This document shows positions 44,529 to 53,596 of a DNA stretch of 64,000 nt, piece after piece (position 1 is the stretch's first letter; each line of letters begins with the position of its first letter). The stretch is taken from assembly GCF_017309585.1 (NCBI RefSeq), contig NZ_CP071321.1, positions 3,224,001-3,288,000 on the forward strand. Direction: 5' to 3'. This DNA is from Nitrogeniibacter aestuarii. Lineage in GTDB: Bacteria; Pseudomonadota; Gammaproteobacteria; Burkholderiales; Rhodocyclaceae. The notes under the pieces were generated by a model, which did no database searches, was not told the DNA's origin, and was given only the letters and a program-made list of their open reading frames with translations. The translations under genes were made by a program, and so were the position numbers.

Positions 44529-45307
44529 AGACCCCCCCCCGACCCCATGCGAGTAAACAAGACGCCACGACGCGCGTTGACGCCTGGGCTGAGCTGCGGC
44601 AATACACGGCGGCAAGGCTGGCGCTTGGTCGCAGCGGCGTCAGCCTGCCCACGCGCGAAGTTCTCGGCTTCGGCCTCAGTCACGCCATGGCGCGTGATGC
44701 CGTCCACCTCCCGCTGGACATGCCCGCCATGGCCGCACAACTGCAGCAGCGGGGGCTCGACAGCATTGCAGTGAGCAGCCAGGCCGGCGACCGCGAAACC
44801 TATCTTTTGCGGCCCGATCTCGGGCGCAGGCTGGGCAGCGAAGATGAGAAGCGGCTCAAGCAACTGGCGCGCCCCTGCCACCTGTTGCTCGTGATCGGGG
44901 ACGGCCTCTCTTCCATGGCGATTGAGCGCCATGCCGTACCGCTTGTCGATGCCATCGTCGCCCGGTGCCCCGCAGGCACCACGCTAGGCCCCGTCGTGCT
45001 GGCTCACCAGGCCCGGGTGGCGCTTGGCGATGTCATTGGCGAAGCCATGGGCGCTCCGATGGTCGCCATGCTCATCGGCGAGCGGCCGGGTCTGAGTGCC
45101 CCCGACAGCCTCGGGATCTACCTCACCCATGCCCCCCGTGCCGGTCGACTGGACGCCGAACGCAACTGCATCTCCAACGTCAGGCCAGAAGGACTGGGCT
45201 ACGAGTCGGCGGCCCGGAAGCTCTGGTGGCTCATCGCCGCGGCGCGCCGGCTCGGCCAGACCGGCGTCGCGCTCAAGGACGACAGCACCGCCGCGCTCGA
45301 CGAGTAG
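44525..45307 (+). CDS. eutC: Ethanolamine ammonia-lyase small subunit
   Basis: The light subunit of the B12-dependent lyase, which completes the cobalamin site. The protein has 260 residues. It includes RLALGRSGVSLPTREVLGF, AMARDAVHLPLDM, LLVIGDGLSSMAIERHAVPL, IGERPGLSAPDSLGIYLTH and ERNCISNVRPEGLGYESAA, typical of EutC. The start overlaps the eutB stop by 4 bases. Codons 3-5 fall in a run of nine C (44532-44540), a possible slippage site early in the gene. The region from the stop to the next gene (138 bases) shows nothing clear. Confidence 0.95.
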   Translation: MKTPPRPHASKQDATTRVDAWAELRQYTAARLALGRSGVSLPTREVLGFGLSHAMARDAVHLPLDMPAMAAQLQQRGLDSIAVSSQAGDRETYLLRPDLGRRLGSEDEKRLKQLARPCHLLLVIGDGLSSMAIERHAVPLVDAIVARCPAGTTLGPVVLAHQARVALGDVIGEAMGAPMVAMLIGERPGLSAPDSLGIYLTHAPRAGRLDAERNCISNVRPEGLGYESAARKLWWLIAAARRLGQTGVALKDDSTAALDE

Positions 45308-45445
45308 CCCCTCCCCCGGTTTGCATGCACCGGTTTTTGCGTTTCTTTACGCTGCGCGCGCTGAACAATGCAGCGACATCGCGGTCCATCAGGGCATGGA
45401 AGAAACCCGTTCCGCATCCCGTCAACACTGATCCAAGGACGCCTC

Positions 45446-46387
45446 ATGACACCCCAAGCCCAACGTGCCCTGCTCGCACTCAGCCTGCATGCCGCCTTCG
45501 CCGACGGCGTCAAGGATGATCGGGAACGTGAGGCCGTGCGCGGCATTGCCGATTCAATCGGGAATGACGACACCCGGTTGAACCTGCCCCGCTTGTATCA
45601 GGACGTACTGCTCGGCCGTTTGAGCGTCGGCGCTGCGGCAGGCGAGCTGACCGAACTTGGCGAACGCCAGTACGCCTACGAGATGGCCGTCTGTGTTTGC
45701 GAGGCCGATGGCCGGATCTCGGCGTCTGAACGTCAGTTCCTCAACGAACTGCGCATGGCATTGGGCCTCGACACATCGCAGAGCACCGCGATCGAAGGCG
45801 ATATCGGGCCTGTGGTCGAGGCCGCCGAAGCTGCTCCGATGCCCTCACCCACCCCGAGCATCGACGATGAGGCGCTGGACAGAAACATCCTCAACACTGC
45901 ACTGCTCAATGGCGCACTCGAATTGCTGCCTCAGAGCTGGGCCTCGATGGCCATCATTCCCATGCAGATACGCATGGTGTATTCGATCGGCCAGGCCCAT
46001 GGTGTCGAACTGGATCAAGGGCACATCAAGGAATTCATTGCCGCCGCGGGCGTCGGCCTGACCTCGCAATACCTGGAGCAATTCGGTCGCAAACTCATTG
46101 GCGGTCTGTTGGGCAAGGCCGCAGGCAAAACCTTTGGAAAACTTGGCGGTGCGGCCACCGGGATGGCGTTCTCGTTTGCCACCACCTATGCACTCGGCCA
46201 GGTGGCCAAGCGCTACTACGCCGGGGGCCGAAGCATGAGCACCGACATGCTGCGCGACGCCTTCCAGAATCTGCTCGGCCCCGCCAAGCAGATGCAGGCG
46301 CAGTACCTGCCGCAGATCGAGCAGAAAGCGAAATCCCTCGACATGAACCAGATCATGAGCCTGGTGCGCGGCCAGCAGGGCGTGTAG
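45446..46387 (+). CDS. TerB-like protein with hydrophobic glycine-rich C-terminus
   Basis: A 313-residue protein. The N-terminal 120 residues are two helical TerB-type blocks: ALLALSLHAAFADGVKDDRE and YEMAVCVCEADGRISASERQ, each with the acidic D-G-x-D/E signature. The C-terminal part has ASMAIIPMQIRMVYSIGQAH, then a glycine-rich LGKAAGKTFGKLGGAATGMA and a closing helical stretch, recalling DUF697/YcjF-like membrane-associated domains. The likely location is the inner membrane face. TerB-like proteins occur in stress responses, but the job is unknown. AAGGA lies seven bases before the start at 45446. A shared terminator follows. Confidence 0.75.
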   Translation: MTPQAQRALLALSLHAAFADGVKDDREREAVRGIADSIGNDDTRLNLPRLYQDVLLGRLSVGAAAGELTELGERQYAYEMAVCVCEADGRISASERQFLNELRMALGLDTSQSTAIEGDIGPVVEAAEAAPMPSPTPSIDDEALDRNILNTALLNGALELLPQSWASMAIIPMQIRMVYSIGQAHGVELDQGHIKEFIAAAGVGLTSQYLEQFGRKLIGGLLGKAAGKTFGKLGGAATGMAFSFATTYALGQVAKRYYAGGRSMSTDMLRDAFQNLLGPAKQMQAQYLPQIEQKAKSLDMNQIMSLVRGQQGV

Positions 46388-46393
46388 ACAAGA

Positions 46394-46419
46394 AAACGGC
46401 GACCCGAGGGTCGCCGTTT
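46394..46419. terminator. Bidirectional terminator between convergent genes
   Basis: AAACGGCGACCC-GA-GGGTCGCCGTTT is a perfect 12-base-arm palindrome between the TerB-like gene and the small exported protein gene. T runs on both sides are short, so it could serve both directions. Confidence 0.7.
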
Positions 46420-46438
46420 CTGTCTGGCATGGCGCCAA

Positions 46439-46714
46439 TTACATCTCGGCAGCAGCCAGCTGGGCGCTCTTCTCGGCCGCCAGTGCCTCGGCACTGACCT
46501 TGCGGGTGAAAGTCCAGCCATCGATGGTGTTTACGAAGGCAAAGCCGGTCGGCACGTCAATATACACTTCGTAGGAACCGGCCTTGGAGGCGGCAACCTG
46601 CTCGATGGCGCTCACACGCTTGCCGTAGTTCTCGCTCGACTCGGCAGACGCCGTCGTGGCACCGGCAGCAAGAAAAATGCTGGCAGCTGCAATTGCAGTC
46701 ATAGTGGTTTTCAT
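46439..46714 (-). CDS. Small exported hypothetical protein
   Basis: A 91-residue protein with a clear signal peptide (TMTAIAAASIFLAAGATTAS, then AE). The mature part of about 66 residues reads SYEVYIDVPTGFAFVNTIDG and WTFTRKVSAEALAAEK, a short mixed fold followed by an alanine-rich helix. AGGAG lies seven bases before the start, a good ribosome site. No named family comes to mind. The gene is monocistronic and ends against the bidirectional terminator. Confidence 0.75.
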   Translation of the reverse strand: MKTTMTAIAAASIFLAAGATTASAESSENYGKRVSAIEQVAASKAGSYEVYIDVPTGFAFVNTIDGWTFTRKVSAEALAAEKSAQLAAAEM

Positions 46715-46893
46715 GGCTGTACTCCTGAATAAAAGATCCTGACTTCGTCCCGGCGGCGCCCTCTAAGGGCTGTTTTCGTGCCATTCACGAGACGAGAAAA
46801 TTTTTGGTCAGGTTCATTCAAGCACAGCGTGCTGCGTCGCACCAAACGAATGTTCTGATTTGAGTATAAAGCCCTTTTCTAATGTGAAATGGG

Positions 46894-48123
46894 TCACGTT
46901 GCAGCGCGTCGCTCAAGCCGTGCGAGCCAGATCAGCGCGGCCAGACTGATCACGACCACAGGGAAAATCGTCCAGTTCACAGACCCCCAACCCCAGTGGT
47001 TAAGCATCTGGCCTGACATGAAAGACGCAAAGGCGACGGTCCCGAAGAGAATGAAGTCATTGGCCCCCTGAGCCTTGCCCTTCTCCTCTGCCCGATACGT
47101 CTCGGTCACCATGGCGGTTGCGCCGATGAAACCGAAGTTCCAGCCGATGCCCAGCAGGATCAGCGCCCCCCAGAAGTGCATGAGTTCCACACCTGCGAGT
47201 GCGAGGAGACCACACGCGACCAGGATCAGCAGACCGGTCGCCACAATGGGCGCCTTGCCGAAACGATTGATCAGATTGCCGGTGAAAAAGCTGGGCACGA
47301 ACATGGCGAGAACATGCCACTGGATACCCAGTGTCGAGTCTTCCGCCGTGAAACCACAGCCGATCATCGCCAAGGGCGCAGCCGTCATGACCAGGCTCAT
47401 GAGCGCATACGACGCCGTACCGCACAGGACAGCGACCATGAAACGCGGCTGGCGCATGATCTCCCCGAGGGGCCGGGCCGGACGGGTCGCCGCACTGCCC
47501 CCCGCACCGGATGGCGTCGACGGGGACAGGAACGCCAACACCACCAAAGTGACGGCAAGCAGCGCCGTTCCACTCAGGAAGGCACCGGCGAAGGGCGTCG
47601 GCAACAACAGATCCTTTGTCCAGATGACGGCCTGGGGGCCCAGAATCGCGGCAAACACCCCGCCCACCAGCACCCACGAAATCGCCTTCGCCTTGAAGCT
47701 GCTCGTGCCACGGTCGGCAGCGGCAAATCGATACTGCTGAACGAAAGAGCCGGAAACACCGCTGGCCAGCAGCGACAGGCCGAACAGCCAGAAGGCCTGT
47801 ATCGACAATGACCAGGCGGCCATCAACAAGCCCAGAATCCCGACGACCGCCCCGGCCATGAACCCGGCCTTGCGACCGACGCGGCGCATGAGCGCGGCCG
47901 CCGGCAACGCACCCAGCGCAATCCCCAGGGTGTAGCCGCTGACCGGCAAGGTGGCCAGCGATTTGTCCACGCCAAGCAGGTAACTGCCCGCCAGACCCCC
48001 AAGCGCAATATTGATCGGCCCCACCGCGCCACCGAAGGCCTGGCAAGCGGCGTAGAGCACGGCATTACGGCGGGCAACCGCGTTTTCTTCGTCCGCGTCG
48101 ATCTGGGGCAGGTCTTGCATCAT
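46894..48123 (-). CDS. MFS-family transporter
   Basis: A 409-residue inner-membrane permease with about twelve helices in two halves. The motif A loop after helix 2 reads AALMRRVGRKAGF, a normal variant of G-x-x-x-D-R-x-G-R-R. A cytoplasmic loop near 200-220 contains PSTPSGAGGSAATRPARPLG, and the second half has LINRFGKAPIVATGLLILVA. No substrate can be read from the sequence; the type resembles YfcJ/YnfM-like exporters. The first two codons are both ATG. It starts 44 bases after the TPR-methyltransferase stop on the same strand, so the two may be cotranscribed, in which case the permease could move a methylated compound. That link is speculative. Confidence 0.85.
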   Translation of the reverse strand: MMQDLPQIDADEENAVARRNAVLYAACQAFGGAVGPINIALGGLAGSYLLGVDKSLATLPVSGYTLGIALGALPAAALMRRVGRKAGFMAGAVVGILGLLMAAWSLSIQAFWLFGLSLLASGVSGSFVQQYRFAAADRGTSSFKAKAISWVLVGGVFAAILGPQAVIWTKDLLLPTPFAGAFLSGTALLAVTLVVLAFLSPSTPSGAGGSAATRPARPLGEIMRQPRFMVAVLCGTASYALMSLVMTAAPLAMIGCGFTAEDSTLGIQWHVLAMFVPSFFTGNLINRFGKAPIVATGLLILVACGLLALAGVELMHFWGALILLGIGWNFGFIGATAMVTETYRAEEKGKAQGANDFILFGTVAFASFMSGQMLNHWGWGSVNWTIFPVVVISLAALIWLARLERRAAT

Positions 48124-48167
48124 GGTGTCCAGTCAGGACGGGCAAGCCCGCTCCGAGAGAAAGTGAA

Positions 48168-49892
48168 TCAGTCCGTCGCCAGATCGAACCAGGGCGTCGC
48201 ACGGTCATGTGCTGCAGACAGCCGCACCGTCTGTCCCGCTTCGAGAACCAGCGGTTCATCGAAGCGATAGAACATGTGCTGCCAGCCCGACACCGGGACC
48301 TTGTCCAATGGATGATTCTCGTAAGTGGTGCTGCCGTCCATGTCGAGCCGGATCCACTGAATCACGCCGTACGCCACACCGGCCTGCGTGGCCGTGACTT
48401 CAATCGTCTTGTGCTCGGCAGGCCACTGGCTGTCACGTACGAAGTCGAAGTGAAACGCTTCGACCGCGTCGCTGAGCAGCTGAGGATCGAGATCGGCGCG
48501 AAACACCGGCAACTTCTTCGGCGTGATTTCATTGAATGCACGTATGTCGAACCCGAAAGGCTCGCTCACATGAAAGTAGTTGGCCATCCCTTCGCCACCG
48601 ACGAGCGCGACCATCAGGCTTGAGCGCGCAGGCACGATCGCCGCATCGGGCTTGAGCAAGCGGGCCTTGGCATCTTCGAGCGCGGGCAGGACATGCTCTT
48701 CGATCAGGCCACTGGAGAAGATCTCGTGCACCAGCACGTCGGCCTTCTCCGGAAGCTCCTCCGGCAGTTGAACCTCGAACGAAGGCTTGGACAGCACCGT
48801 CACCACATCGGCAAACCCATTGGTGGCAACGATTGACTTCGCCTTCTCAGCGATCATGGGGGCTCCTTCGCAAGTGACCACCCGTCGCGCGCCCAGCCGT
48901 GCGGCCATCATCGACAGCAGCCCGGAACCGGCGCCGATTTCAAAGACGAGCTTGCCGTCACTGACATGTGTCTTCATGCCCTCGAAGTAGGCATTGTTTC
49001 GCCGGTGCTCGTTCATCATCGGCACGTGCCAGTTAGGCACAACGCGGTCAATAACCCATGAAATGCCGAGCTTGGCGGTCAGGCTGTCGGGATTCTTCGT
49101 CAGCGCCTGGCGACACAGATCAATGGCCTCCTGCCCCCGACGCATGCCCACAAGCATTTCGGTGACGGATTTGAGCACTTCTTCATTGTCGGGCGCAGCG
49201 GCGAGATAAGCTTTGTAATCCGTGAGCGCCGCTTCCGTGCGGCCCAGCTTGGCGAACAGCTCTGCACGCTGCAAGCGGGCGGGATGAAAATCGGCATCCA
49301 GCTTGAGGGCCTTGCCCATCCGGTCGAGCGCCTGGTCGTGACGCCCCAGCCGGACCAGCGCCGTTGCCGTCTTGAGCATGATCGCCGCGCTCTGAACAAT
49401 GGCCTTGGCCCGGTCAAAACTCTTGAGGGCGTCTTCGTTCTGGTTGAGCAGCAATTGCGCATCGCCCCGGGCGATCAGGGCTGGCACTGCTTTCGGATTC
49501 ATCTTGAGGGCGTTGTCTGCCGAGGCCACGGCCGCTTTCGCCTCGCCAAGCTGCACCTGGCACTCTGCCAGATTGACCCACCCTTCCCATTCTTTAGGAT
49601 GCCGTTGGGTGTAGCTCAGGTAGCAGGCCCTGGCCGCCTCGAAGTTGCGCATCTCGCGCTCGCATACGCCCAGATTGAAGAGCACCTCCGTGTCGTCAGG
49701 CGTCACGGCAAGCACATCCCGCATGCGCTGTGCGGAGGCTGCGTAGTCCCCCACCAGACCATACATGGTGGCCGCAAGTTTCCTGTTCGCCACATCGGCC
49801 GGGTTTGCCTGACATAGGGCATCACAGGCAGCAAGCGCCTCGCGTTGGCGGCCAGCGCGAAATGCGGCCTTGATCTCTTCGATGGTCTGCAT
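48168..49892 (-). CDS. TPR protein fused to a PRMT-like methyltransferase
   Basis: A 574-residue protein. Residues about 1-270 form tandem tetratricopeptide repeats (DDTEVLFNLGVCEREMRNFE, WEGWVNLAECQVQLGEAKAA and others). The rest is a protein-arginine-methyltransferase-like domain: WHVPMMNEHRRNNAYFEGM before motif I, EIGAGSGLLSMMA at 318-330, VTCEGAPMI as the acidic loop, and VHEIFSSGLIEEHVLP at 388-403, which matches the double-E loop (E390 and E398/E399). The C-terminal beta-barrel (about 420-574) completes the PRMT fold, closest in style to PRMT7/9. Bacterial members occur but have not been assigned targets; TPRs suggest a protein partner. Confidence 0.85.
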   Translation of the reverse strand: MQTIEEIKAAFRAGRQREALAACDALCQANPADVANRKLAATMYGLVGDYAASAQRMRDVLAVTPDDTEVLFNLGVCEREMRNFEAARACYLSYTQRHPKEWEGWVNLAECQVQLGEAKAAVASADNALKMNPKAVPALIARGDAQLLLNQNEDALKSFDRAKAIVQSAAIMLKTATALVRLGRHDQALDRMGKALKLDADFHPARLQRAELFAKLGRTEAALTDYKAYLAAAPDNEEVLKSVTEMLVGMRRGQEAIDLCRQALTKNPDSLTAKLGISWVIDRVVPNWHVPMMNEHRRNNAYFEGMKTHVSDGKLVFEIGAGSGLLSMMAARLGARRVVTCEGAPMIAEKAKSIVATNGFADVVTVLSKPSFEVQLPEELPEKADVLVHEIFSSGLIEEHVLPALEDAKARLLKPDAAIVPARSSLMVALVGGEGMANYFHVSEPFGFDIRAFNEITPKKLPVFRADLDPQLLSDAVEAFHFDFVRDSQWPAEHKTIEVTATQAGVAYGVIQWIRLDMDGSTTYENHPLDKVPVSGWQHMFYRFDEPLVLEAGQTVRLSAAHDRATPWFDLATD

Positions 49893-50216
49893 GGCGTCTT
49901 CTGATGTGGTGGATGAGCCGGGTAGCAGGATCGCTCGGTGCGCGTCTCGCCTGCATGCGCCGGGGATGCTATCGAACCCTTACCCCTGGCGCAACGTCGC
50001 GGCTATAGTCGACGGCGGCAAGCGGTGTGTCGGTCACGATGCCGGCACCCTGCCCGTTCCTGCCAAGAGGGAGAAGCGCAGGAGGGTGAAACGACTGGGA
50101 AAGTGGGTGTAACGGCACGTGGTGCACTGCACAATTTTTCCTATACATCCGTTTTAATCCCTCGTAAGATGCGCACCAACATAAAAAATTATTAAACCTC
50201 TTCAGGGAGTTACAGC
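49893..50216. other. Divergent intergenic region between the TPR-methyltransferase and NDH-2 genes
   Basis: No gene is seen in these 324 bases. An odd palindrome GTGCA-C-TGCAC lies at 50122-50132, followed by an AT-rich stretch and the ribosome site AGGGAG before the NDH-2 gene. Promoters for both directions must be here, but I could not choose convincing boxes. Confidence 0.5.
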
Positions 50217-51572
50217 ATGAGTAACGAAAATGGCATCCATGTGCCCGACGCGCGCTGCACCTCAGATCCGAATCTGCACCGGATCGTGATCGTGGGCGGC
50301 GGCGCCGGCGGTCTTGAACTGGCGACGCAACTCGGTGACAAGCTGGGTCGCAAGGGCCAGGCCAACATTACGCTGGTGGACCGCAACCGCACCCACATCT
50401 GGAAGCCGCTATTGCATCAGGTCGCCGCCGGCCGCCTCGACATGGACGACGACGAGCTGGAATACCTGGCCCAGGCCCGCTGGCATAATTTCCGCTACTT
50501 CAACGGGTCCATGGACGGGCTGGACCGCGAGAGCAAGCGCATCTTCATTGCGCCGACTCTCGACGAAGACGGCCACGAAATCACCCCACGCCGTGCCGTG
50601 CCCTACGACACCCTGGTGTTGGCGGTGGGCAGTACCGGCAACGACTTCGGCACGCCGGGCGTGGCCGAGAACGCCATTGCGCTGGATTCGGCTGAACAGG
50701 CCGTCAAGTTCAATCGCAAACTGATCAATGCCTGCCTGCGCGCCAACTCGCAGCACGGCGAGTTGCGCCCGGGGCAGCTGCATGTGGCCATCATTGGCGC
50801 TGGAGCCACCGGTGTGGAACTGGCGGCCGAGTTGCACAAGACAACCCGCGAAATCGCCTCGTTCGGCCTCGACAGTCTGGACTTCGACAAAACGGTCAAG
50901 CTCACCCTCATCGAAGCGGGCCCGCGCATCGTGCCGCAGTTGCCCGAGCCGCTCTCCGACGGCGTGGCCGACCTGCTTCGCGGGCTGGGCGTGGACGTCC
51001 TGACCGGCCGCAAGGTCACAGAGATCACGAAAGAAGGCGTGGTTTTCGAAGATGGCGAAGTCATCCCGAGCGAACTCAAGGTGTGGGCGGCGGGCGTAAA
51101 GGGCCCGGCCTTTCTAGCCAATCTCGGCCTGGAAACCAACCGCATCAACCAGATCGTCGTGCGCGACACCCTGCAGAGCACGACCGACGACAACATTTTT
51201 GCGCTCGGTGACTGCGCGGCCTGCGCCCGGCCCGAGGGCGGTTTCGTGCCGCCCCGCGCCCAGGCGGCACATCAGCAGGCGTCATTGCTCATCAAGAGCA
51301 TGCGGGCTCGCCTGGATGGCCAGCCACTGCCAGCCTACAAGTACAAGGATTTCGGATCCCTGGTCTCTTTGGGCAAGTACAGCGCGGTGGGTAGCCTGAT
51401 GGGCGGCATCATCGGTGGCAATGTGAAGATTCAGGGCCTGTTTGCCAAGGTCATGTACAAGTCGCTCTACAAGATGCACCTGATCGCCCTGCACGGCTAC
51501 TTCAAGATGCTGCTCGACACCATTGGCCGCTTCGTGCTGCGCCGGACCGAGCCGCACGTGAAGCTGCACTGA
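50217..51572 (+). CDS. ndh: Type II NADH dehydrogenase (NDH-2)
   Basis: A single-subunit, non-proton-pumping NADH:quinone oxidoreductase bound to the inner membrane. The protein has 451 residues. The FAD fold begins IVIVGGGAGGLELATQLGD near 23 and the NAD fold IIGAGATGVELAAELHK near 193. IWKPLLHQVAAGRLDMDDDE is the family region near the isoalloxazine, NIFALGDCAACARPEGGFVP binds FAD, and PPRAQAAHQQASLLIKSM is the quinone-site AQ-x-A-x-Q motif. The C-terminal amphipathic part (about 390-451) is the membrane anchor. It is monocistronic with its own terminator. Confidence 0.93.
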   Translation: MSNENGIHVPDARCTSDPNLHRIVIVGGGAGGLELATQLGDKLGRKGQANITLVDRNRTHIWKPLLHQVAAGRLDMDDDELEYLAQARWHNFRYFNGSMDGLDRESKRIFIAPTLDEDGHEITPRRAVPYDTLVLAVGSTGNDFGTPGVAENAIALDSAEQAVKFNRKLINACLRANSQHGELRPGQLHVAIIGAGATGVELAAELHKTTREIASFGLDSLDFDKTVKLTLIEAGPRIVPQLPEPLSDGVADLLRGLGVDVLTGRKVTEITKEGVVFEDGEVIPSELKVWAAGVKGPAFLANLGLETNRINQIVVRDTLQSTTDDNIFALGDCAACARPEGGFVPPRAQAAHQQASLLIKSMRARLDGQPLPAYKYKDFGSLVSLGKYSAVGSLMGGIIGGNVKIQGLFAKVMYKSLYKMHLIALHGYFKMLLDTIGRFVLRRTEPHVKLH

Positions 51573-51592
51573 ACTGGCGGTGCTCCAACATG

Positions 51593-51619
51593 AACGGCGG
51601 CCTGCGGGTCGCCGTTTTT
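51593..51619 (+). terminator. Terminator of the NDH-2 gene
   Basis: AACGGCGGCC-TGCG-GGTCGCCGTT forms a 10-base stem with one G-T pair, followed by TTT. It lies 20 bases after the ndh stop. Confidence 0.8.
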
Positions 51620-51664
51620 ACGGATGCACCTTGATCGTTCAGCTCATGGCGGTATGCTGGACCA

Positions 51665-53374
51665 ATGATTCAGGAACGCGAACTGACCCTGCGCGCCTTG
51701 CTCACCGGCTTGCTGCTGGGTGCCGCCCTCACCCCCTGCAACGTCTATGCGGGTCTCAAGATTGGCTGGTCGTTCAACATGTCGATCATCGCCCTGCTGG
51801 TGGGCTTCGGTTTCTGGCGCACCCTGAGCGCCACGCGCGGCGCCCCCGAGTGGACGCGCAAGGAAAGCAATATCAGCCAGACCACGGCCTCCTCCGCGGC
51901 TTCGATCATCTCGGGGGGGCTGGTGGCCCCCATTCCGGCCCATGCGCTGATCACGGGCGATCCGATGACCGTGGGCCCCATGATGGCCTGGGTGTTCGCC
52001 GTGAGCTTTCTCGGCATCTGGGTGGCCTGGTATCTGCGCCCCATGCTGGTCGTGCGCAGCGCACTGCGATTTCCTGCCGGCATGGCCACGCTCGAAACTC
52101 TCGACGACATCTTTGGCCATGGCAGGGAAGCCATCCGCCGCATTGTCGTGCTCGCCGCTGCAGGCGCCCTCTCGGCCAGCGCAAAGGCCATCAACGATTT
52201 TGTCGTCGCCCTGCCGCGCTGGTCCCCCTCGGCACTCTGGGCCAAGTTCACGTTCACCCTTGAGCCGTCGCTCCTGCTGGTCGGTTTCGGCGGCATCATC
52301 GGCCTTCGGGTCGGCCTCTCCTTGCTCGCGGGGGCCGTCGTTGCATGGGCGGGGCTGGCGCCATGGCTGCTTGAGGTCGGCTGGATCGTGGTGCCGGAGA
52401 CTGACGCCGGCAGCCTGTTCGGCCCCCTGGTCGAGTGGCTGTTATGGCCCGGCGTGGCGCTCATGGTTGGCGCCAGCCTCACCAGCTTCGCCATTCAACT
52501 GGGTCGGGCACTCCAATCCAGGGCTGGATCTACCCGGACACCGGCGAGCGAAGCAACTCTCTCATGGCGATGGCCACCGGTCGCCGGCTTTGCGCTGGCG
52601 ACGGTTCTCACCGTGATGCTGCAAGTTCTTCTGTTCGATATCTCGTTATGGCTGGCCATCCTGGCGGTGCCTTTCGCGGTTCTGCTGGCGACGGTGGCGG
52701 CCCGCGTCGTGGGCGACACCGGCATACCGCCGATCGGCGCTATCGGCAAGGTCTCGCAGTTAGGGTTCGGCGTACTCGCACCGGGGCAGGCGATTGCCAA
52801 CCTCATGCCGGCCAACGTGGCTGGCGGTGCCGCGGGTCAATGCGCCGATCTGCTCAACGACTTTCGCACCGGCCACGGCATCGGCGCGAGTCCGGACCGA
52901 CAGGTGATCGCTCAATGCCTGGGTGTCCTCACGGGCAGCGTGATTGGGGTGCTGGTGTATCTGGTGCTGATTCCCGACCCGGCCCTGCTGCTGACCGAAA
53001 CCTGGCCGGCCCCGGCCGTCGCCACCTGGAAAGCCGTGGCCGAAACCCTCGCGGTCGGCTGGTCAGCGGTACCGCAAGGCGCCGGCCCGGCCATGCTCAT
53101 CGGTACACTGACCGGCATGTTCATTGCCATCGCCGAGGGCGTTCTGCCACCGGCCCGCAGACGCTGCTTGCCCAGTGCGGTCGCCCTTGGGCTGGCCTTC
53201 GTGATCCCGGCATCGATCTCGATCATGATGTGCCTTGGGGCCGTGCTCGTGGCGTTGCTGGCGCGCTGGCGCCCCGCATGGGCGACGCGTTATGCGATCG
53301 CCGCTTCGGCAGGCCTGATTGCGGGCGAATCGCTCACCGGTGTTTTCTCTGCCCTGCTCTCGATGGTGCATTGA
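51665..53374 (+). CDS. OPT-family oligopeptide/metal-chelate transporter
   Basis: A 569-residue polytopic inner-membrane protein with around fourteen hydrophobic segments. It starts LTLRALLTGLLLGAALTPCN, then YAGLKIGWSFNMSIIALLVG, SQTTASSAASIISGGLVAPI and RFPAGMATLETLDDIFGHGR. GDTGIPPIGAIGKVSQLGFG, then NLMPANVAGGAAGQCADLLN and DFRTGHGIGASPDRQVIAQC, are typical of bacterial OPT transporters. Family members import oligopeptides or metal-ligand complexes by proton symport. No peptidase gene is adjacent. The ribosome site is poor (GCTGGACC), which suggests low expression. It stands alone. Confidence 0.88.
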   Translation: MIQERELTLRALLTGLLLGAALTPCNVYAGLKIGWSFNMSIIALLVGFGFWRTLSATRGAPEWTRKESNISQTTASSAASIISGGLVAPIPAHALITGDPMTVGPMMAWVFAVSFLGIWVAWYLRPMLVVRSALRFPAGMATLETLDDIFGHGREAIRRIVVLAAAGALSASAKAINDFVVALPRWSPSALWAKFTFTLEPSLLLVGFGGIIGLRVGLSLLAGAVVAWAGLAPWLLEVGWIVVPETDAGSLFGPLVEWLLWPGVALMVGASLTSFAIQLGRALQSRAGSTRTPASEATLSWRWPPVAGFALATVLTVMLQVLLFDISLWLAILAVPFAVLLATVAARVVGDTGIPPIGAIGKVSQLGFGVLAPGQAIANLMPANVAGGAAGQCADLLNDFRTGHGIGASPDRQVIAQCLGVLTGSVIGVLVYLVLIPDPALLLTETWPAPAVATWKAVAETLAVGWSAVPQGAGPAMLIGTLTGMFIAIAEGVLPPARRRCLPSAVALGLAFVIPASISIMMCLGAVLVALLARWRPAWATRYAIAASAGLIAGESLTGVFSALLSMVH

Positions 53375-53596
53375 GGATCGGCCGCGGGTTTGCAGGACTG
53401 CGCGTATACCCGCGTGGCGGGCACGGGCCGGGTCTTCTATATCAGATAAGTGACATTACGTATTCACCCGCGCGGCCAAAAGGAAGACCATGCGCAGGCC
53501 TGATGGACAAGACCAACCAGGCGCCGTGTGAATACACGCGGCAGCGGCGTGCCCGAGCAGGGCAGAGCCAGTTCGCACCATTGAGGAGGAGTACTC

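Noticed and set aside
43137..45307. Ethanolamine microcompartment operon
   Set aside because: Only the two lyase subunits are present; no shell, reactivase or dehydrogenase genes adjoin.
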